Part shown: one piece after another, positions 40,551 through 49,834 of the stretch
Layout of the letters: every line of letters starts with the position of its first letter
How positions within the stretch are numbered: the first letter of the stretch is position 1
Source: Collinsella ihumii
Lineage (GTDB): Bacteria; Actinomycetota; Coriobacteriia; Coriobacteriales; Coriobacteriaceae
Reading direction: 5' to 3'
DNA: 64,000 bases
Assembly: GCF_900046475.1 (NCBI RefSeq)
Contig: NZ_FCOU01000005.1
Span: 62,001-126,000 of the forward strand
Position numbers and translations under genes: made by a program
Notes under the pieces: model-generated
Told to the model about the DNA's origin: nothing
The model's input: only the letters and a program-made list of their open reading frames with translations
Databases searched by the model: none

Positions 40551-42431
40551 CTAGTTCGCCTTGTTCAGCACGTCGGCGATCCATGCCACGTCATCGGTGG
40601 TCTTCATCTTCTCGAGCACGCTCTCGTCCTCGATGGCCTTGCAGATGGCCGCCAGCACCTCCAGATGCTCGTTGCCCTTGCCGGCGATGCCAAAGAGCAG
40701 ATACGCCTTCTCGCCATCGAAGTCCACGCCGTCGGGATACTGCTGCAGGACCACGCCGGTATGCTTCACCGCATCCTTGGCCTCGTTCGTGCCGTGCGGA
40801 ATCGCCACGCCCATGCCCATGTAGACGCTGGTCAGCTTATCGCGTTCGACCATGGCATCCACGTAGCTCGCGTCGACGCAGCCCTTCTCCACGAGCAGCG
40901 CGCCGGAAGCCCTGATCGCGTCCTCGCGTGAAAGCGTCAGGCAGCCCACGCGGATATCATCGGCCGTCACGCTGAGCACAGGCGCGGACTGCTCGGCCGG
41001 CTTGGGCTCTTCCACGAGCGCCGGAGCGGCAACCTCGTCGCCCTTGAGCTCGTGGGCGCGGGCGAGCTTGGTCAGCGCCTCGTACAGCGCATCGAGCGCG
41101 GGGTCGTCAAGGAAGTTGTCGATGGTGACGATCTGCGCGGTCGGCGCGCTCTTGCGGGCACGTTCGGACAGCACGCGCTGGCACACCACGATGGCCGCGT
41201 CGGCGGGAACGGTGTCGACGCTCGAATGCTCAACGGTCAGGTCGGGGCGCTCCGCCTTGATGCGGTTGCGGAACCTGGTGGCGCCCATTGCAGAGGAGCC
41301 CATGCCGGCGTCGCACGCGAACACGATCTTGCCGTCCTTCGTGTCCGAGATGACCGCGGCCTCGGAGGTGCCCTTCATCTCGCGCATCTGCTCGCTTGCG
41401 CGATCGATATCCGCCACGGCCATGGAACGCACCAGCGGGACGGCGATCGCAAACGACACGCCGGCGGCAATCGCGACGCCGATGATATTGGTGACCATGA
41501 ACTCAGGCGGCGTCATGGACAAAAATGCAATGATGGAACCAGGAGAAGCCGCAGAGGTCAAGCCGGTGCCGGTGAAGCTGAACCATGCGATGGCGCAGGC
41601 GTTGCCCACGATGGGAGCGATGATGACCTTGGGGTTCATGAGCACGTAGGGGAAATAGATCTCGTGGATACCGCCGAAGAAGTGGATGATGACGGCACCG
41701 GGCGCAGACTGGCGCGTCTTCGCGTCGCGGCAGAAGAAGCAGTATGCCAGCAGCACGCCGAGACCGGGGCCGGGGTTGGCCTCAAGCATGTACATGATCG
41801 AGCGTCCGGTCTCCTGCGCCTGGGCGATGCCGATGGGCGTGAAGATGCCGTGATTGATGGCGTTGTTCAGGAACAGCACCTTCGCCGGCTCGATGAAGAT
41901 CGCGAGCAGCGGCATGAGGCTGTACTGGATCAAGATCTGGACGCTACCCATGAGGACGGTGAGGATCGCCGTCATGATCGGGCCGATGGCGACGTAGCCG
42001 AGCATCGCCAGCAGCATGCCGATGATGCCGACCGAGAAGTTGTCGATAAGCATCTCAAAGCCAGCGGGCGTGCGGCCCTCCATCGCCTTGTCGAACATCT
42101 TGATGACCCAACCGGCAAACGGGCCCATCACCATGGCGCCCATGAGCATCGTCGTGTCGGGCGCGCCGGCGATGCAGCCGATGACCGCGATGGCACCGGT
42201 GATGCGCCCGCGATCTCCTCCGGTGAGATAGCCGCCCTGAGCCGCGATGAGCACGGGGATGAGATAGGAGAGCATGGGTCCCGTAATGCTCGCGAACTGC
42301 TCGTTGGGCAACCAGCCCGTCTCGATGAACAGCGCCGTCAGGAAGCCCCAGGCGATAAAGGCGCCGATGTTCGGCATCACCATACCGCTCAAGAACTTTC
42401 CGAATGACGACACTTTGTCTTTGATCGCCAT
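40551..42431 (-). CDS. mtlA: Mannitol-type PTS permease, IICBA
   Basis: The 626-aa protein matches the layout of MtlA. The IIC membrane domain (about 1-340) has M-V-M-P-N-I-G-A-F-I-A-W-G near 17 and G-G-I-H-E-I-Y-F-P near 254. The IIB domain has the phosphocysteine in A-C-D-A-G-M-G-S-S near 371. The IIA domain has the phosphohistidine in I-P-H-G-T-N near 543. It takes up and phosphorylates a hexitol, most likely mannitol, giving mannitol 1-phosphate. The ATG follows GAAAGGGAGG. It is divergent from pfkB. No mtlD or mtlR is present; a SorE-like dehydrogenase and a DeoR regulator are instead. Confidence 0.92.
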   Translation of the reverse strand: MAIKDKVSSFGKFLSGMVMPNIGAFIAWGFLTALFIETGWLPNEQFASITGPMLSYLIPVLIAAQGGYLTGGDRGRITGAIAVIGCIAGAPDTTMLMGAMVMGPFAGWVIKMFDKAMEGRTPAGFEMLIDNFSVGIIGMLLAMLGYVAIGPIMTAILTVLMGSVQILIQYSLMPLLAIFIEPAKVLFLNNAINHGIFTPIGIAQAQETGRSIMYMLEANPGPGLGVLLAYCFFCRDAKTRQSAPGAVIIHFFGGIHEIYFPYVLMNPKVIIAPIVGNACAIAWFSFTGTGLTSAASPGSIIAFLSMTPPEFMVTNIIGVAIAAGVSFAIAVPLVRSMAVADIDRASEQMREMKGTSEAAVISDTKDGKIVFACDAGMGSSAMGATRFRNRIKAERPDLTVEHSSVDTVPADAAIVVCQRVLSERARKSAPTAQIVTIDNFLDDPALDALYEALTKLARAHELKGDEVAAPALVEEPKPAEQSAPVLSVTADDIRVGCLTLSREDAIRASGALLVEKGCVDASYVDAMVERDKLTSVYMGMGVAIPHGTNEAKDAVKHTGVVLQQYPDGVDFDGEKAYLLFGIAGKGNEHLEVLAAICKAIEDESVLEKMKTTDDVAWIADVLNKAN

Positions 42432-42495
42432 CGTGTCCTCCCTTTCGTTTGTGGGTAGCGATTCGATAGCCTGTATCCTATTGTTGTTGTTTCAA

Positions 42496-42620
42496 TAGTT
42501 CTGTCTAATCCTTGCTTTTACACTTTAAACGGTAGTTTTTGTCGGTAAATGGCAGTTCTGGACTTTTGTTTTCACTATTTTTGACTGTTGTATTGACAAA
42601 GCATTTCGCTGATTTAGGCT
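42496..42620 (+). promoter_or_regulatory. Divergent control region of the hexitol module
   Basis: A plus-strand promoter, TTGACA (42593-42598) and TAGGCT (42615-42620) with a 16-base spacer, lies 38 bp before the PfkB gene. Upstream, three similar direct repeats are seen: TAGTTCTGTC (42496-42505), TAGTTTTTGTC (42533-42543) and CAGTTCTGGAC (42553-42563). They could be binding sites of the DeoR protein encoded at 45127. The region is clearly AT-richer than the genes around it. Confidence 0.45.
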
Positions 42621-42657
42621 GTACTTAGCTTTCGAACCAACAGAAATGAGGTTTGCG

Positions 42658-43587
42658 ATGATCTACACCGTTACCTTGAACCCCGCCGTCGACAAGACCA
42701 TCTATGTCGACAACTTCACCTTGGATGCGGTCAATCGCGTCTCCTCCATCCGCCAGGATGCGGGCGGCAAGGGCATCAACGTCTCCAAGACCATCCAGCA
42801 ACTGGGGGGCACGAGCACGGCTGTTGCGTTTTTGGGCGGTGCATCGGGCTCCTTCATCACCTCCGCTCTCGATGAGATGGGCATCCCCGTGCGCGCGTTC
42901 GCAGCCGAGGGCGACACACGTACCAATACTAAGGTTGTCGACCTTGTCTCGCACACCTACACCGACATCAACGAGCCAGGTGCCGCAGTCACCAAGGCCA
43001 TGCTCGACGATGCACTCGCCATCTTGGCGCTCGAGATCAATCCGGGCGATATCGTCGTGCTTTCCGGCAGCCTGCCCGCCGGCGCTCCGACCAAGACCTA
43101 CGCCACCTGGACGCGCGCCTGCCGCAAGGCCGGTGCTCGCGTCTTCCTCGACGCCGACGGCGAGGCGCTCGTCGAAGGGCTCGCCGCCAAACCGAGCCTC
43201 ATCAAGCCGAACGAAGTCGAACTCGGCCGCATGCTCGGACGCGAGCTCGTCGACGATGACAGCATCATCGCCGCAGCTCAAGAGCTTGTCGACGACGGCA
43301 TCGAGCAGGTCATGGTCTCCATGGGTGGCGCGGGCGCGATCTTTGTGACCGACAAGGGCGCATACCGGCTGCACCAGCCCGCCGTCGAGGTGATCTCCAC
43401 CGTCGGCGCCGGAGACTCCGTCGTCGCGGCGCTCGCGTACGCCGCCGACCAGAACCTTCCCCTCGAGCAGGCGGCGCGCCTCTCCATGGCCGTGGGCGCC
43501 GCGACCGTCATGCAGCCGGGAACCGAGCCTGCCAAGCGGGACGACATCGATCGCTTGCTGGACCAGGTGAAGCTCACGCGCCTGTAG
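42658..43587 (+). CDS. PfkB-family sugar-phosphate kinase (1-phosphofructokinase type)
   Basis: A 309-aa ribokinase-fold kinase of the FruK/LacC subgroup. It starts M-I-Y-T-V-T-L-N-P-A-V-D and has D-A-G-G-K-G-I-N-V-S-K near 35-45. The catalytic G-A-G-D-S is near 247. Start at 42658: GAGG stands 6 bases upstream, better than the ATG at 42646. It would phosphorylate fructose 1-phosphate, tagatose 6-phosphate or fructose 6-phosphate. First gene of an operon with the SorE-like dehydrogenase, divergent from mtlA. Confidence 0.88.
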   Translation: MIYTVTLNPAVDKTIYVDNFTLDAVNRVSSIRQDAGGKGINVSKTIQQLGGTSTAVAFLGGASGSFITSALDEMGIPVRAFAAEGDTRTNTKVVDLVSHTYTDINEPGAAVTKAMLDDALAILALEINPGDIVVLSGSLPAGAPTKTYATWTRACRKAGARVFLDADGEALVEGLAAKPSLIKPNEVELGRMLGRELVDDDSIIAAAQELVDDGIEQVMVSMGGAGAIFVTDKGAYRLHQPAVEVISTVGAGDSVVAALAYAADQNLPLEQAARLSMAVGAATVMQPGTEPAKRDDIDRLLDQVKLTRL

Positions 43588-43659
43588 CCCCTACCCCTCA
43601 TCCACGCCCCATCGGAAATCTCGCGCTGCGATCTGCGGCGCGTCAAGAAAGGAGTAATC

Positions 43660-44928
43660 ATGAAAGCAAAAGCAGTCCGCCTACACGCGGCCAACGACCT
43701 TCGCCTGGAGGAGTTCGAGCTGCCCCCCATCAAGGATGACGAGGTGCTCGTGCGCGTCGTGTCCGACAGCATCTGCATGTCCACCTACAAGTGCGCCACG
43801 CTGGGCGTCGACCACAAGCGCGTGCACGAGGACGTGGCCGAGCACCCCGCCATCATGGGCCACGAGTTCGCCGGCGATATCGTCGAGGTGGGTGCCAAGT
43901 GGGCCGACCGTTTCAAGCCGGGCATGAAGTTCACCATCCAGCCCGCGCTCAACTACAAGGGCACCATGTGGAGCCCGGGCTACTCATACGAGTTCTGCGG
44001 CGGCGACGCCACCTACTGCATCCTGCCCGCCGAGGTCATGGAGTGCGACTGCCTGCTGGAGTACACCGGCGAGGCCTACTACCAGGCGTCGCTCGCCGAG
44101 CCCATGAGCTGCTCCATCGGCGCGTTCCATGCCGCGTACCACACCCAGATGGGCGTGTACGAGCACGAGATGGGCATCCGCGAGGGCGGCAAGCTGGCCA
44201 TCGTGGCCGGCGCAGGCCCCATGGGCCTGGGCGCGCTCACCTACGCGCTGCACTGCGACCGTCGCCCGAGCCTCGTCGTGGTGGCCGACATCAACCAAGA
44301 CCGTCTGGACCGCGCCGCCGAGCTCTTCCCACCTGCGGAGATCAAGGCCGAGACCGGCATCGACCTCATGTTCATCAACAACGGCGCCTGCGATGACCCG
44401 GTGGCCACGCTGCGCGAGGCCTCGGGCGGCACGGGCTTCGACGACGTGCTGTGCTACGCGCCGGTCGCTCCGGTCGTCACGCTCTCCTCGGCCATCATGG
44501 GCCGCGACGGCTGCCTCAACTTCTTCGCCGGACCTACCGACAAGCAGTTCAGCGCCCCCATCAATTTCTACGAGGTGCATTACGGTTCGCACCACGTCAT
44601 GGGCACCACCGGCGGCAACACCGCCGACATGGTGGAGTCGCTGGAGCTCACCGCGGCGGGCCGCGTCGATCCGTCCGTCATGGTCACCCACGTGGGCGGT
44701 CTGGATGCCGCAGCCGACACCACGCTCAATCTGCCCAAGATCCCGGGCGGCAAGAAGCTCATCTACACGCACATCTCCATGCCGCTGACCGCCCTTGACG
44801 ACCTGCGCTCCAAGGCCGCAGAGGACGAGCGCTACGCCGGCTTGGCAGACATCGTCGAGGCCAACCGCGGCCTGTGGTGCCCCGCCGCCGAGCGCTACCT
44901 GCTCGAGCACTGGGCCGAGACCGAGTAG
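43660..44928 (+). CDS. Zinc-type alcohol dehydrogenase, SorE-like (hexitol/ketose phosphate)
   Basis: A 422-aa medium-chain dehydrogenase. The GroES-like part has the zinc-binding G-H-E-F-A-G-D near 67 and a cysteine in D-S-I-C-M-S-T near 34. The four-cysteine structural zinc loop of classical members is absent. The nucleotide fold shows G-A-G-P-M-G-L-G near 187. Length and pattern recall L-sorbose-1-phosphate reductase (SorE) and its relatives. Next to MtlA and a PfkB kinase, and with no MtlD, it is the candidate for oxidising the imported hexitol phosphate, but that is inference. The ATG follows AAAGGAG. Confidence 0.85.
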   Translation: MKAKAVRLHAANDLRLEEFELPPIKDDEVLVRVVSDSICMSTYKCATLGVDHKRVHEDVAEHPAIMGHEFAGDIVEVGAKWADRFKPGMKFTIQPALNYKGTMWSPGYSYEFCGGDATYCILPAEVMECDCLLEYTGEAYYQASLAEPMSCSIGAFHAAYHTQMGVYEHEMGIREGGKLAIVAGAGPMGLGALTYALHCDRRPSLVVVADINQDRLDRAAELFPPAEIKAETGIDLMFINNGACDDPVATLREASGGTGFDDVLCYAPVAPVVTLSSAIMGRDGCLNFFAGPTDKQFSAPINFYEVHYGSHHVMGTTGGNTADMVESLELTAAGRVDPSVMVTHVGGLDAAADTTLNLPKIPGGKKLIYTHISMPLTALDDLRSKAAEDERYAGLADIVEANRGLWCPAAERYLLEHWAETE

Positions 44929-44999
44929 CACGACGATTTCTCCTCGGATCCCATCTTTCGGCGGCCGTCAGCAGGGGGCGGTCGCCGCTTCTCCCCATG

Positions 45000-45039
45000 A
45001 TCAATGCCGCGGGCAGCGCTTTCTGCCCGCGGCATTGAT
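45000..45039 (+). terminator. Hairpin after the SorE-like gene
   Basis: A 17-bp perfect stem (45000-45016 with 45023-45039) with a 6-base loop lies 71 bp after the stop codon. It separates the kinase-dehydrogenase pair from the DeoR gene. A short U-run (TTTC) follows. Confidence 0.65.
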
Positions 45040-45126
45040 TTCAAACCGGCACGGGATTTATTTCTGCCGTGCTCTGTTATGATGCATCTCACAGCAACAT
45101 GCTCAACTTCAAACGGAGAGAATCGC

Positions 45127-45879
45127 ATGGAAGAGCGTCGCAATGCCATCGTAGAGCTCGTCGAAGCCATGGGAACGGTGTCGTTTCGACAGTTGAAGGA
45201 GAACTTCCCCAACGTTTCGGAGATGACACTCCGCACCGATCTCAAGGCGCTCGACGCCGAGGGGCGCATCGTCCGCATCCACGGCGGCGCGCGCTCCGTT
45301 GAGCAGATCATCGGCACCGACGGATTGCTCAGCACGCGAACGGGCAAGAACACCGAAGCCAAGAAGCTCGTTGCCCGCAAGGCCCTCGGACTCGTTCAAC
45401 CCAACACGAGCATCTTCCTTGATTCGGGCAGCACCACCACAGCATTTGCCGCCGCCCTACCCGACGAAAACGCGTTGATCTTCACCTCGGGACTTACTTG
45501 CGCCGCCGAACTTGCGCGCCTTGAACGCCCGCAGGTCTACGTCATCGGAGGCAAGCTCAACCGCTACAGCATGAGCATCACCGGCAGCCAGAGCGTCGAC
45601 GCCGTCAAGGAATTGGCGTTTGACCAGTATTTCATGGGCGTGACGGGCTATTCGCCAAAAACCGGGTTCTCCTGCGGCTCAAGCAAGGAGGCGAGCCTCA
45701 AGCGCGCGTGCATCGAGCAGGCCGATGAGGTGATCGCCCTCATGGACTCCAGCAAGGTCGGCACCCGCAGTACGTTTTCGGTCTGCGGGCTCGAGCGCGT
45801 CGATATCATCGTGAGCGACGGCAACCTGCCCGCCGATTTCCTGCAGGCCTGCGCCACCGCAGGCGTCGAGGTTCTGTAG
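45127..45879 (+). CDS. DeoR/GlpR-family transcriptional regulator
   Basis: A 250-aa regulator. An N-terminal helix-turn-helix (M-E-E-R-R-N-A-I-V through D-L-K-A-L-D-A-E-G-R-I, residues 1-50) ends in I-R-H-G-G-like I-H-G-G-A. The C-terminal sugar-phosphate sensor domain shows D-S-G-S-T-T near 97 and a final segment with D-S-S-K-V-G near 204. The ATG at 45127 follows CGGAGAG. It probably represses the mtlA and pfkB promoters until a hexitol or ketose phosphate binds. Confidence 0.9.
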   Translation: MEERRNAIVELVEAMGTVSFRQLKENFPNVSEMTLRTDLKALDAEGRIVRIHGGARSVEQIIGTDGLLSTRTGKNTEAKKLVARKALGLVQPNTSIFLDSGSTTTAFAAALPDENALIFTSGLTCAAELARLERPQVYVIGGKLNRYSMSITGSQSVDAVKELAFDQYFMGVTGYSPKTGFSCGSSKEASLKRACIEQADEVIALMDSSKVGTRSTFSVCGLERVDIIVSDGNLPADFLQACATAGVEVL

Positions 45880-45970
45880 GACATCGGAGATCCGGCAGCC
45901 GTCTGGCTACGGTGGGAGTATCGCACCCTGATTAAACCTTTTGCCACGATGCAAAAGCGACAGTAGATGA

Positions 45971-46018
45971 ATTTGGTATCAATCTCCAGTTCCGACACCT
46001 CAAACGTTGATACCAAAT
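45971..46018. repeat. 12-bp inverted repeat downstream of the DeoR gene
   Basis: ATTTGGTATCAA (45971-45982) and its exact complement (46007-46018) are 24 bases apart. They lie between the DeoR stop and the convergent exporter stop at 46076. It is AT-rich and unlike the GC-rich terminators elsewhere. Function unclear. Confidence 0.4.
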
Positions 46019-46075
46019 CCAAACAATTGATATGACGACCCCCTGCACGCGATTCGCCGGAGGACAACGACCACT

Positions 46076-47941
46076 CTATCCCTCGCTGAACTGGCTGTTA
46101 TACAGCTCCGCATAAGAGCCGCCAAGCGCCAGAAGCTCGTCATGTGTGCCGCGCTCCAGAATCTGCCCGTCGCGCATGTAGAGAATGCAGTCCGCGTTGC
46201 GAATCGTCGAGAGGCGGTGCGCCACCACGAAGCTCGTGCGACCGTCCATCAGCTCGTCAAAGGCGGCTTGGACCTGCAGCTCGGTGCGGGTGTCGATGCT
46301 CGAGGTCGCCTCGTCAAGCAGTAGGATGGCAGGGTCGGTCAGCATGACGCGCGCGATGCACAAAAGCTGCTTCTGGCCTGCCGAGAAGGATCCGCCGTCC
46401 TCGCCGATCACCGTGTCGTAGCCCTGCGGCAGCTGCGCGATGAACTTGTCGGCATGCGCTCGGCGAGCGGCCGCGATGACCTCCTCGCGCGTAGCATCCG
46501 GTTTGCCGTACGCGATGTTGTCGTGAACGGTGCCCTCGAACAGCCATGTATCCTGCAGCACCATGCCAAACGATCTGCGCAGGCTCGCGCGCGTGATGTC
46601 GCGCGTCTCGACGCCGTCCAGCTCAATGCGACCGGCGTCCACGTCGTAAAAACGCAACAGCAGGTTGATCAGCGTCGTCTTACCGCAGCCTGTCGGACCG
46701 ACAAGCGCAAACCGCATACCCGGCTTGGCGTCGATGCAGATGTCCTGAAGAAGCTTGCGGTCCTTCACATAGGAGAAATCAACATGGGACAGGCTCACGC
46801 CGCCCTGGGGATGGTCGACGACAGCCGCGTCGGCCGCGTCGGGCTGCTCCTCGACGGCATCGAGCAGGGCAAACAGGCGGCGTGCCGAAGCATAGGCCGT
46901 CTGGATCTGCGTGATGACGCTCGTCACCTCGTTGAACGGCTTGGTGTACTGGTTGGCGTACGACAGAAACGTCTGAACCTCGCCCACCGTCAGTGAAGCC
47001 GGCACGCCCGTGATGACGCCAGCGCAACCGATAACCGCCACCACCGCATAGATGAGGTTGTTGATGAAGCGGGTCCCCGGATTGGAGAGCGAGCTTAAAA
47101 ACTGGGCGCGCTCGCCGGCAACATAGAGCTCACCGTTGATGGCGTCAAAACCGTCTTGGGCCTCGTCACCATGCGCGAAGGCATCGACCAGGCGCTGATT
47201 GCCCACGTATTCCTCGATGTAGCCACCCAGCTGACCCTGCACGCGCTGCTGGTCGTTGAAGCTCCGGTTGGAAAATTTGGCGATCAGCGAAGCGGCGAGC
47301 ACCGATGCGGGCGTCACGAGCACGACCACGATCGCCATGGGAACCGAGATCGTCAGCATGAACACGAGCGTGCCCACGATGGTCACCACGCCGGTGAACA
47401 GCTGCGTGAAACCTTGCAGCAGGCCATCACCCACCTGGTCGACATCGTTGACCACGCGCGAGATGAGGTCGCCGTGCGGGTGCGCATCGATGAACGAAAG
47501 CGGCATGCGACCGAGTTTTTCGCTCGCTTGGATGCGCATGTCGCGCACCGTCTCGTAGCAGAGGCGGTTCACGCAATAGCCCTGCAGCCATTGGAACGCC
47601 GCAGCGCCGATGACGACAAGCGCAAGCACCTGCACCAGCGGCAGCAGCGCATCGAAATCGACGCGCCCGGCATCGATGATGAGGTCGATACCGCGTCCGA
47701 TCAAAATGGGCGTATACAGCTGGAGGACCACGGAGATGGCAGCGGAGACGAAGGAGATGGAGAACGAGACCGCATGCGGCCTGACATATGAGAGGAGCCT
47801 GCGCGTCACCTCGCCGGTCGACAGGCGAACGCCGCCGATCTCACCGCGCGGGGCGCCGCCGCCGTCGGCATTCAGATTGTCGTTTCCCGAAACGCTGGCC
47901 GTGACCGTGGACACCGATCCGGCAGATGCATACGGATTCAT
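46076..47941 (-). CDS. ABC exporter half-transporter, catalytic subunit (second exporter)
   Basis: A 621-aa membrane-ATPase fusion. A polar N-terminal tail (1-45) is followed by six helices, then the ATPase with Walker A G-P-T-G-C-G-K-T (near 412), signature F-S-A-G-Q-K-Q and Walker B I-L-L-L-D-E-A-T (near 537), with the catalytic glutamate. It is the second gene of the pair: its ATG overlaps the partner's stop (TGATG). Together with 47941-49800 it should form a heterodimeric exporter; no regulator gene is attached. Confidence 0.92.
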   Translation of the reverse strand: MNPYASAGSVSTVTASVSGNDNLNADGGGAPRGEIGGVRLSTGEVTRRLLSYVRPHAVSFSISFVSAAISVVLQLYTPILIGRGIDLIIDAGRVDFDALLPLVQVLALVVIGAAAFQWLQGYCVNRLCYETVRDMRIQASEKLGRMPLSFIDAHPHGDLISRVVNDVDQVGDGLLQGFTQLFTGVVTIVGTLVFMLTISVPMAIVVVLVTPASVLAASLIAKFSNRSFNDQQRVQGQLGGYIEEYVGNQRLVDAFAHGDEAQDGFDAINGELYVAGERAQFLSSLSNPGTRFINNLIYAVVAVIGCAGVITGVPASLTVGEVQTFLSYANQYTKPFNEVTSVITQIQTAYASARRLFALLDAVEEQPDAADAAVVDHPQGGVSLSHVDFSYVKDRKLLQDICIDAKPGMRFALVGPTGCGKTTLINLLLRFYDVDAGRIELDGVETRDITRASLRRSFGMVLQDTWLFEGTVHDNIAYGKPDATREEVIAAARRAHADKFIAQLPQGYDTVIGEDGGSFSAGQKQLLCIARVMLTDPAILLLDEATSSIDTRTELQVQAAFDELMDGRTSFVVAHRLSTIRNADCILYMRDGQILERGTHDELLALGGSYAELYNSQFSEG

Positions 47942-49800
47942 CAGGCCTCACCTCCTGCCAGTTGGGGACGGACGCGCGTCGGGCGGTCGACCGCAGGCGC
48001 CGACGTGGGCGCAGCGGAGCCTCCGAGCTCTTCGCGCTTAAGCTGAGACAGGCAGATCTCCTCGTACAGAGGGCAGTTCGCCAGCAGCTCATCATGCGTG
48101 CCGAGTCCGGCGACCTGACCGTGCGACATGACGCAGATCACATCGGCGTCGCGCACCGATGAGACGCGCTGGCTCACGATCACCGTCGTGAGCGGCAGGC
48201 CGCCCTCGGCGGCGCTGCACTGCCCGCGCTCGTGTATCGCGTGGCGCAGGGCGGCATCGGTCTTGAAGTCGAGCGCCGATGCGGAGTCGTCGAGAATCAA
48301 GATGAGCGGGTCGCCCACCAGGGCGCGCGCGATCGTCAGGCGCTGGCGCTGGCCGCCAGAGAAGTTCTTGCCCCCTGCCTCGACAGGTGCGTCCAGCCCT
48401 TGGGGAAGCTTGCGCACGAACTCCGCCGCCTGCGCGATCTCCAGCGCGGCCCACAGCTGATCGTCCGTCGCATGCGCATCGCGCCATGTCAGGTTGCTGC
48501 GTATGGTGCCCGAGAGCAACGATGCCCGCTGCGGCACGATGCTGACCACATGCCGCAGCTGCTTGAGCGGCCATGCGCGCACGTCGGCGCCCATGACCTC
48601 GACGGAACCGGAACGCGTATCGTACAGGCGCAGCATCAGCGACACGAGCGTCGACTTGCCCGAACCGGTACCGCCGATCACACCGAGCGTCTTTCCGAGC
48701 CCCAGCTCGAGCGTCGCCTGGTCGATCGTGTTCACCTCGGCATCGCCGAATGCAAAGCAGGCGCCATCCATGCGTATCGCACAGGGAGCCTCGCCCGAAG
48801 CAACGGCATCGGAGGACGGCAGGTCAACCGACTCGTTGCCCGCATCGACAATCGACGGCTCGCAGTGCAGCACCTCGTTCACACGAGACGCGCTCGCGCT
48901 CGCCTTGGTGAACACCACGACGAGGTTCGCCACGTACACGATCGACAGCAGCGTCTGCGTCATGTAGTTCACGAACGCCATGACCTCGCCCTGCGTGAGT
49001 TCGCCCGTATCCACCTGGATGCCGCCCATCCACAAGATGGCGCAGACACCGAGATTCATGACGAGGAACGTCACCGGATTGAGGATCGACGACAGCTTGC
49101 CGACCGCGATCGCGACGGCTGCCTGGTCGTAGGCCGCGTCCCTGAAGCGCTCGCGCTCGTGCTCCTCGCGCACGAACGCGCGGATGACGCGGACGCCTGA
49201 AAGCCCTTCGCGCGTAATCAACCCGATGCGGTCGAGCTTGGCCTGCATCTGCTTGAAATATGGCACGCACCGGGCCATGACAATCCAGAACACCAGGCCG
49301 ATCAAAGGCGTCGAGACCAGGAAGATCAAGCCGAGCTTCAAGTCGATCAACAGCGCCGCGACCATGGAGCCGATCGCCAGAAACGGCCAGCGGATGAGCT
49401 GGCGGATACCCAGCGCCAAAGCGAGCTGGATCTGGTTGATGTCGTTGGTGATACGCGTGATAAGCGACGGGGTGCCAAATCGGTCGAGCTCCGCGTGCGA
49501 GAACTCGTTGATGCGACGGTAAAGGCGCGAACGCACCGCCGTGCCCATGCCTTGCGACGCGAGCGCCGCCATCTTCTGGCATACGAGGGTGAATCCCATG
49601 CCTACCACGGCCATCACGAACAACAGCACGCCGTAGCGAACGACGACGCCCGCGTCGTGCGAACCCACGCCCTCGTCGATCATGCGCGCGATCACCAGCG
49701 GCGTCAGCAAATCAAAGAAGACCTCGAGCAGCTTGCAGGCGGGACCGATAACGAAATACCGAACATATCCGCCCGAGAAGCGCTTGATTAGCTCCAGCAT
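47941..49800 (-). CDS. ABC exporter half-transporter, degenerate-site subunit (second exporter)
   Basis: A 619-aa half-transporter. Walker A is normal (G-G-T-G-S-G-K-S, near 373) and the signature is F-S-G-G-Q-R-Q-R, but Walker B reads L-I-L-D-D-S-A (near 500), aspartate in place of the catalytic glutamate. It is thus the non-catalytic partner. Start: GGAG lies 9 bases before ATG 49800 and only 3 before ATG 49806, so I choose 49800. A 19-bp inverted repeat lies in its leader. Confidence 0.92.
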   Translation of the reverse strand: MLELIKRFSGGYVRYFVIGPACKLLEVFFDLLTPLVIARMIDEGVGSHDAGVVVRYGVLLFVMAVVGMGFTLVCQKMAALASQGMGTAVRSRLYRRINEFSHAELDRFGTPSLITRITNDINQIQLALALGIRQLIRWPFLAIGSMVAALLIDLKLGLIFLVSTPLIGLVFWIVMARCVPYFKQMQAKLDRIGLITREGLSGVRVIRAFVREEHERERFRDAAYDQAAVAIAVGKLSSILNPVTFLVMNLGVCAILWMGGIQVDTGELTQGEVMAFVNYMTQTLLSIVYVANLVVVFTKASASASRVNEVLHCEPSIVDAGNESVDLPSSDAVASGEAPCAIRMDGACFAFGDAEVNTIDQATLELGLGKTLGVIGGTGSGKSTLVSLMLRLYDTRSGSVEVMGADVRAWPLKQLRHVVSIVPQRASLLSGTIRSNLTWRDAHATDDQLWAALEIAQAAEFVRKLPQGLDAPVEAGGKNFSGGQRQRLTIARALVGDPLILILDDSASALDFKTDAALRHAIHERGQCSAAEGGLPLTTVIVSQRVSSVRDADVICVMSHGQVAGLGTHDELLANCPLYEEICLSQLKREELGGSAAPTSAPAVDRPTRVRPQLAGGEA

Positions 49801-49834
49801 AGGCATTGTCTCCAAGCGACCGAACAACACGGTT

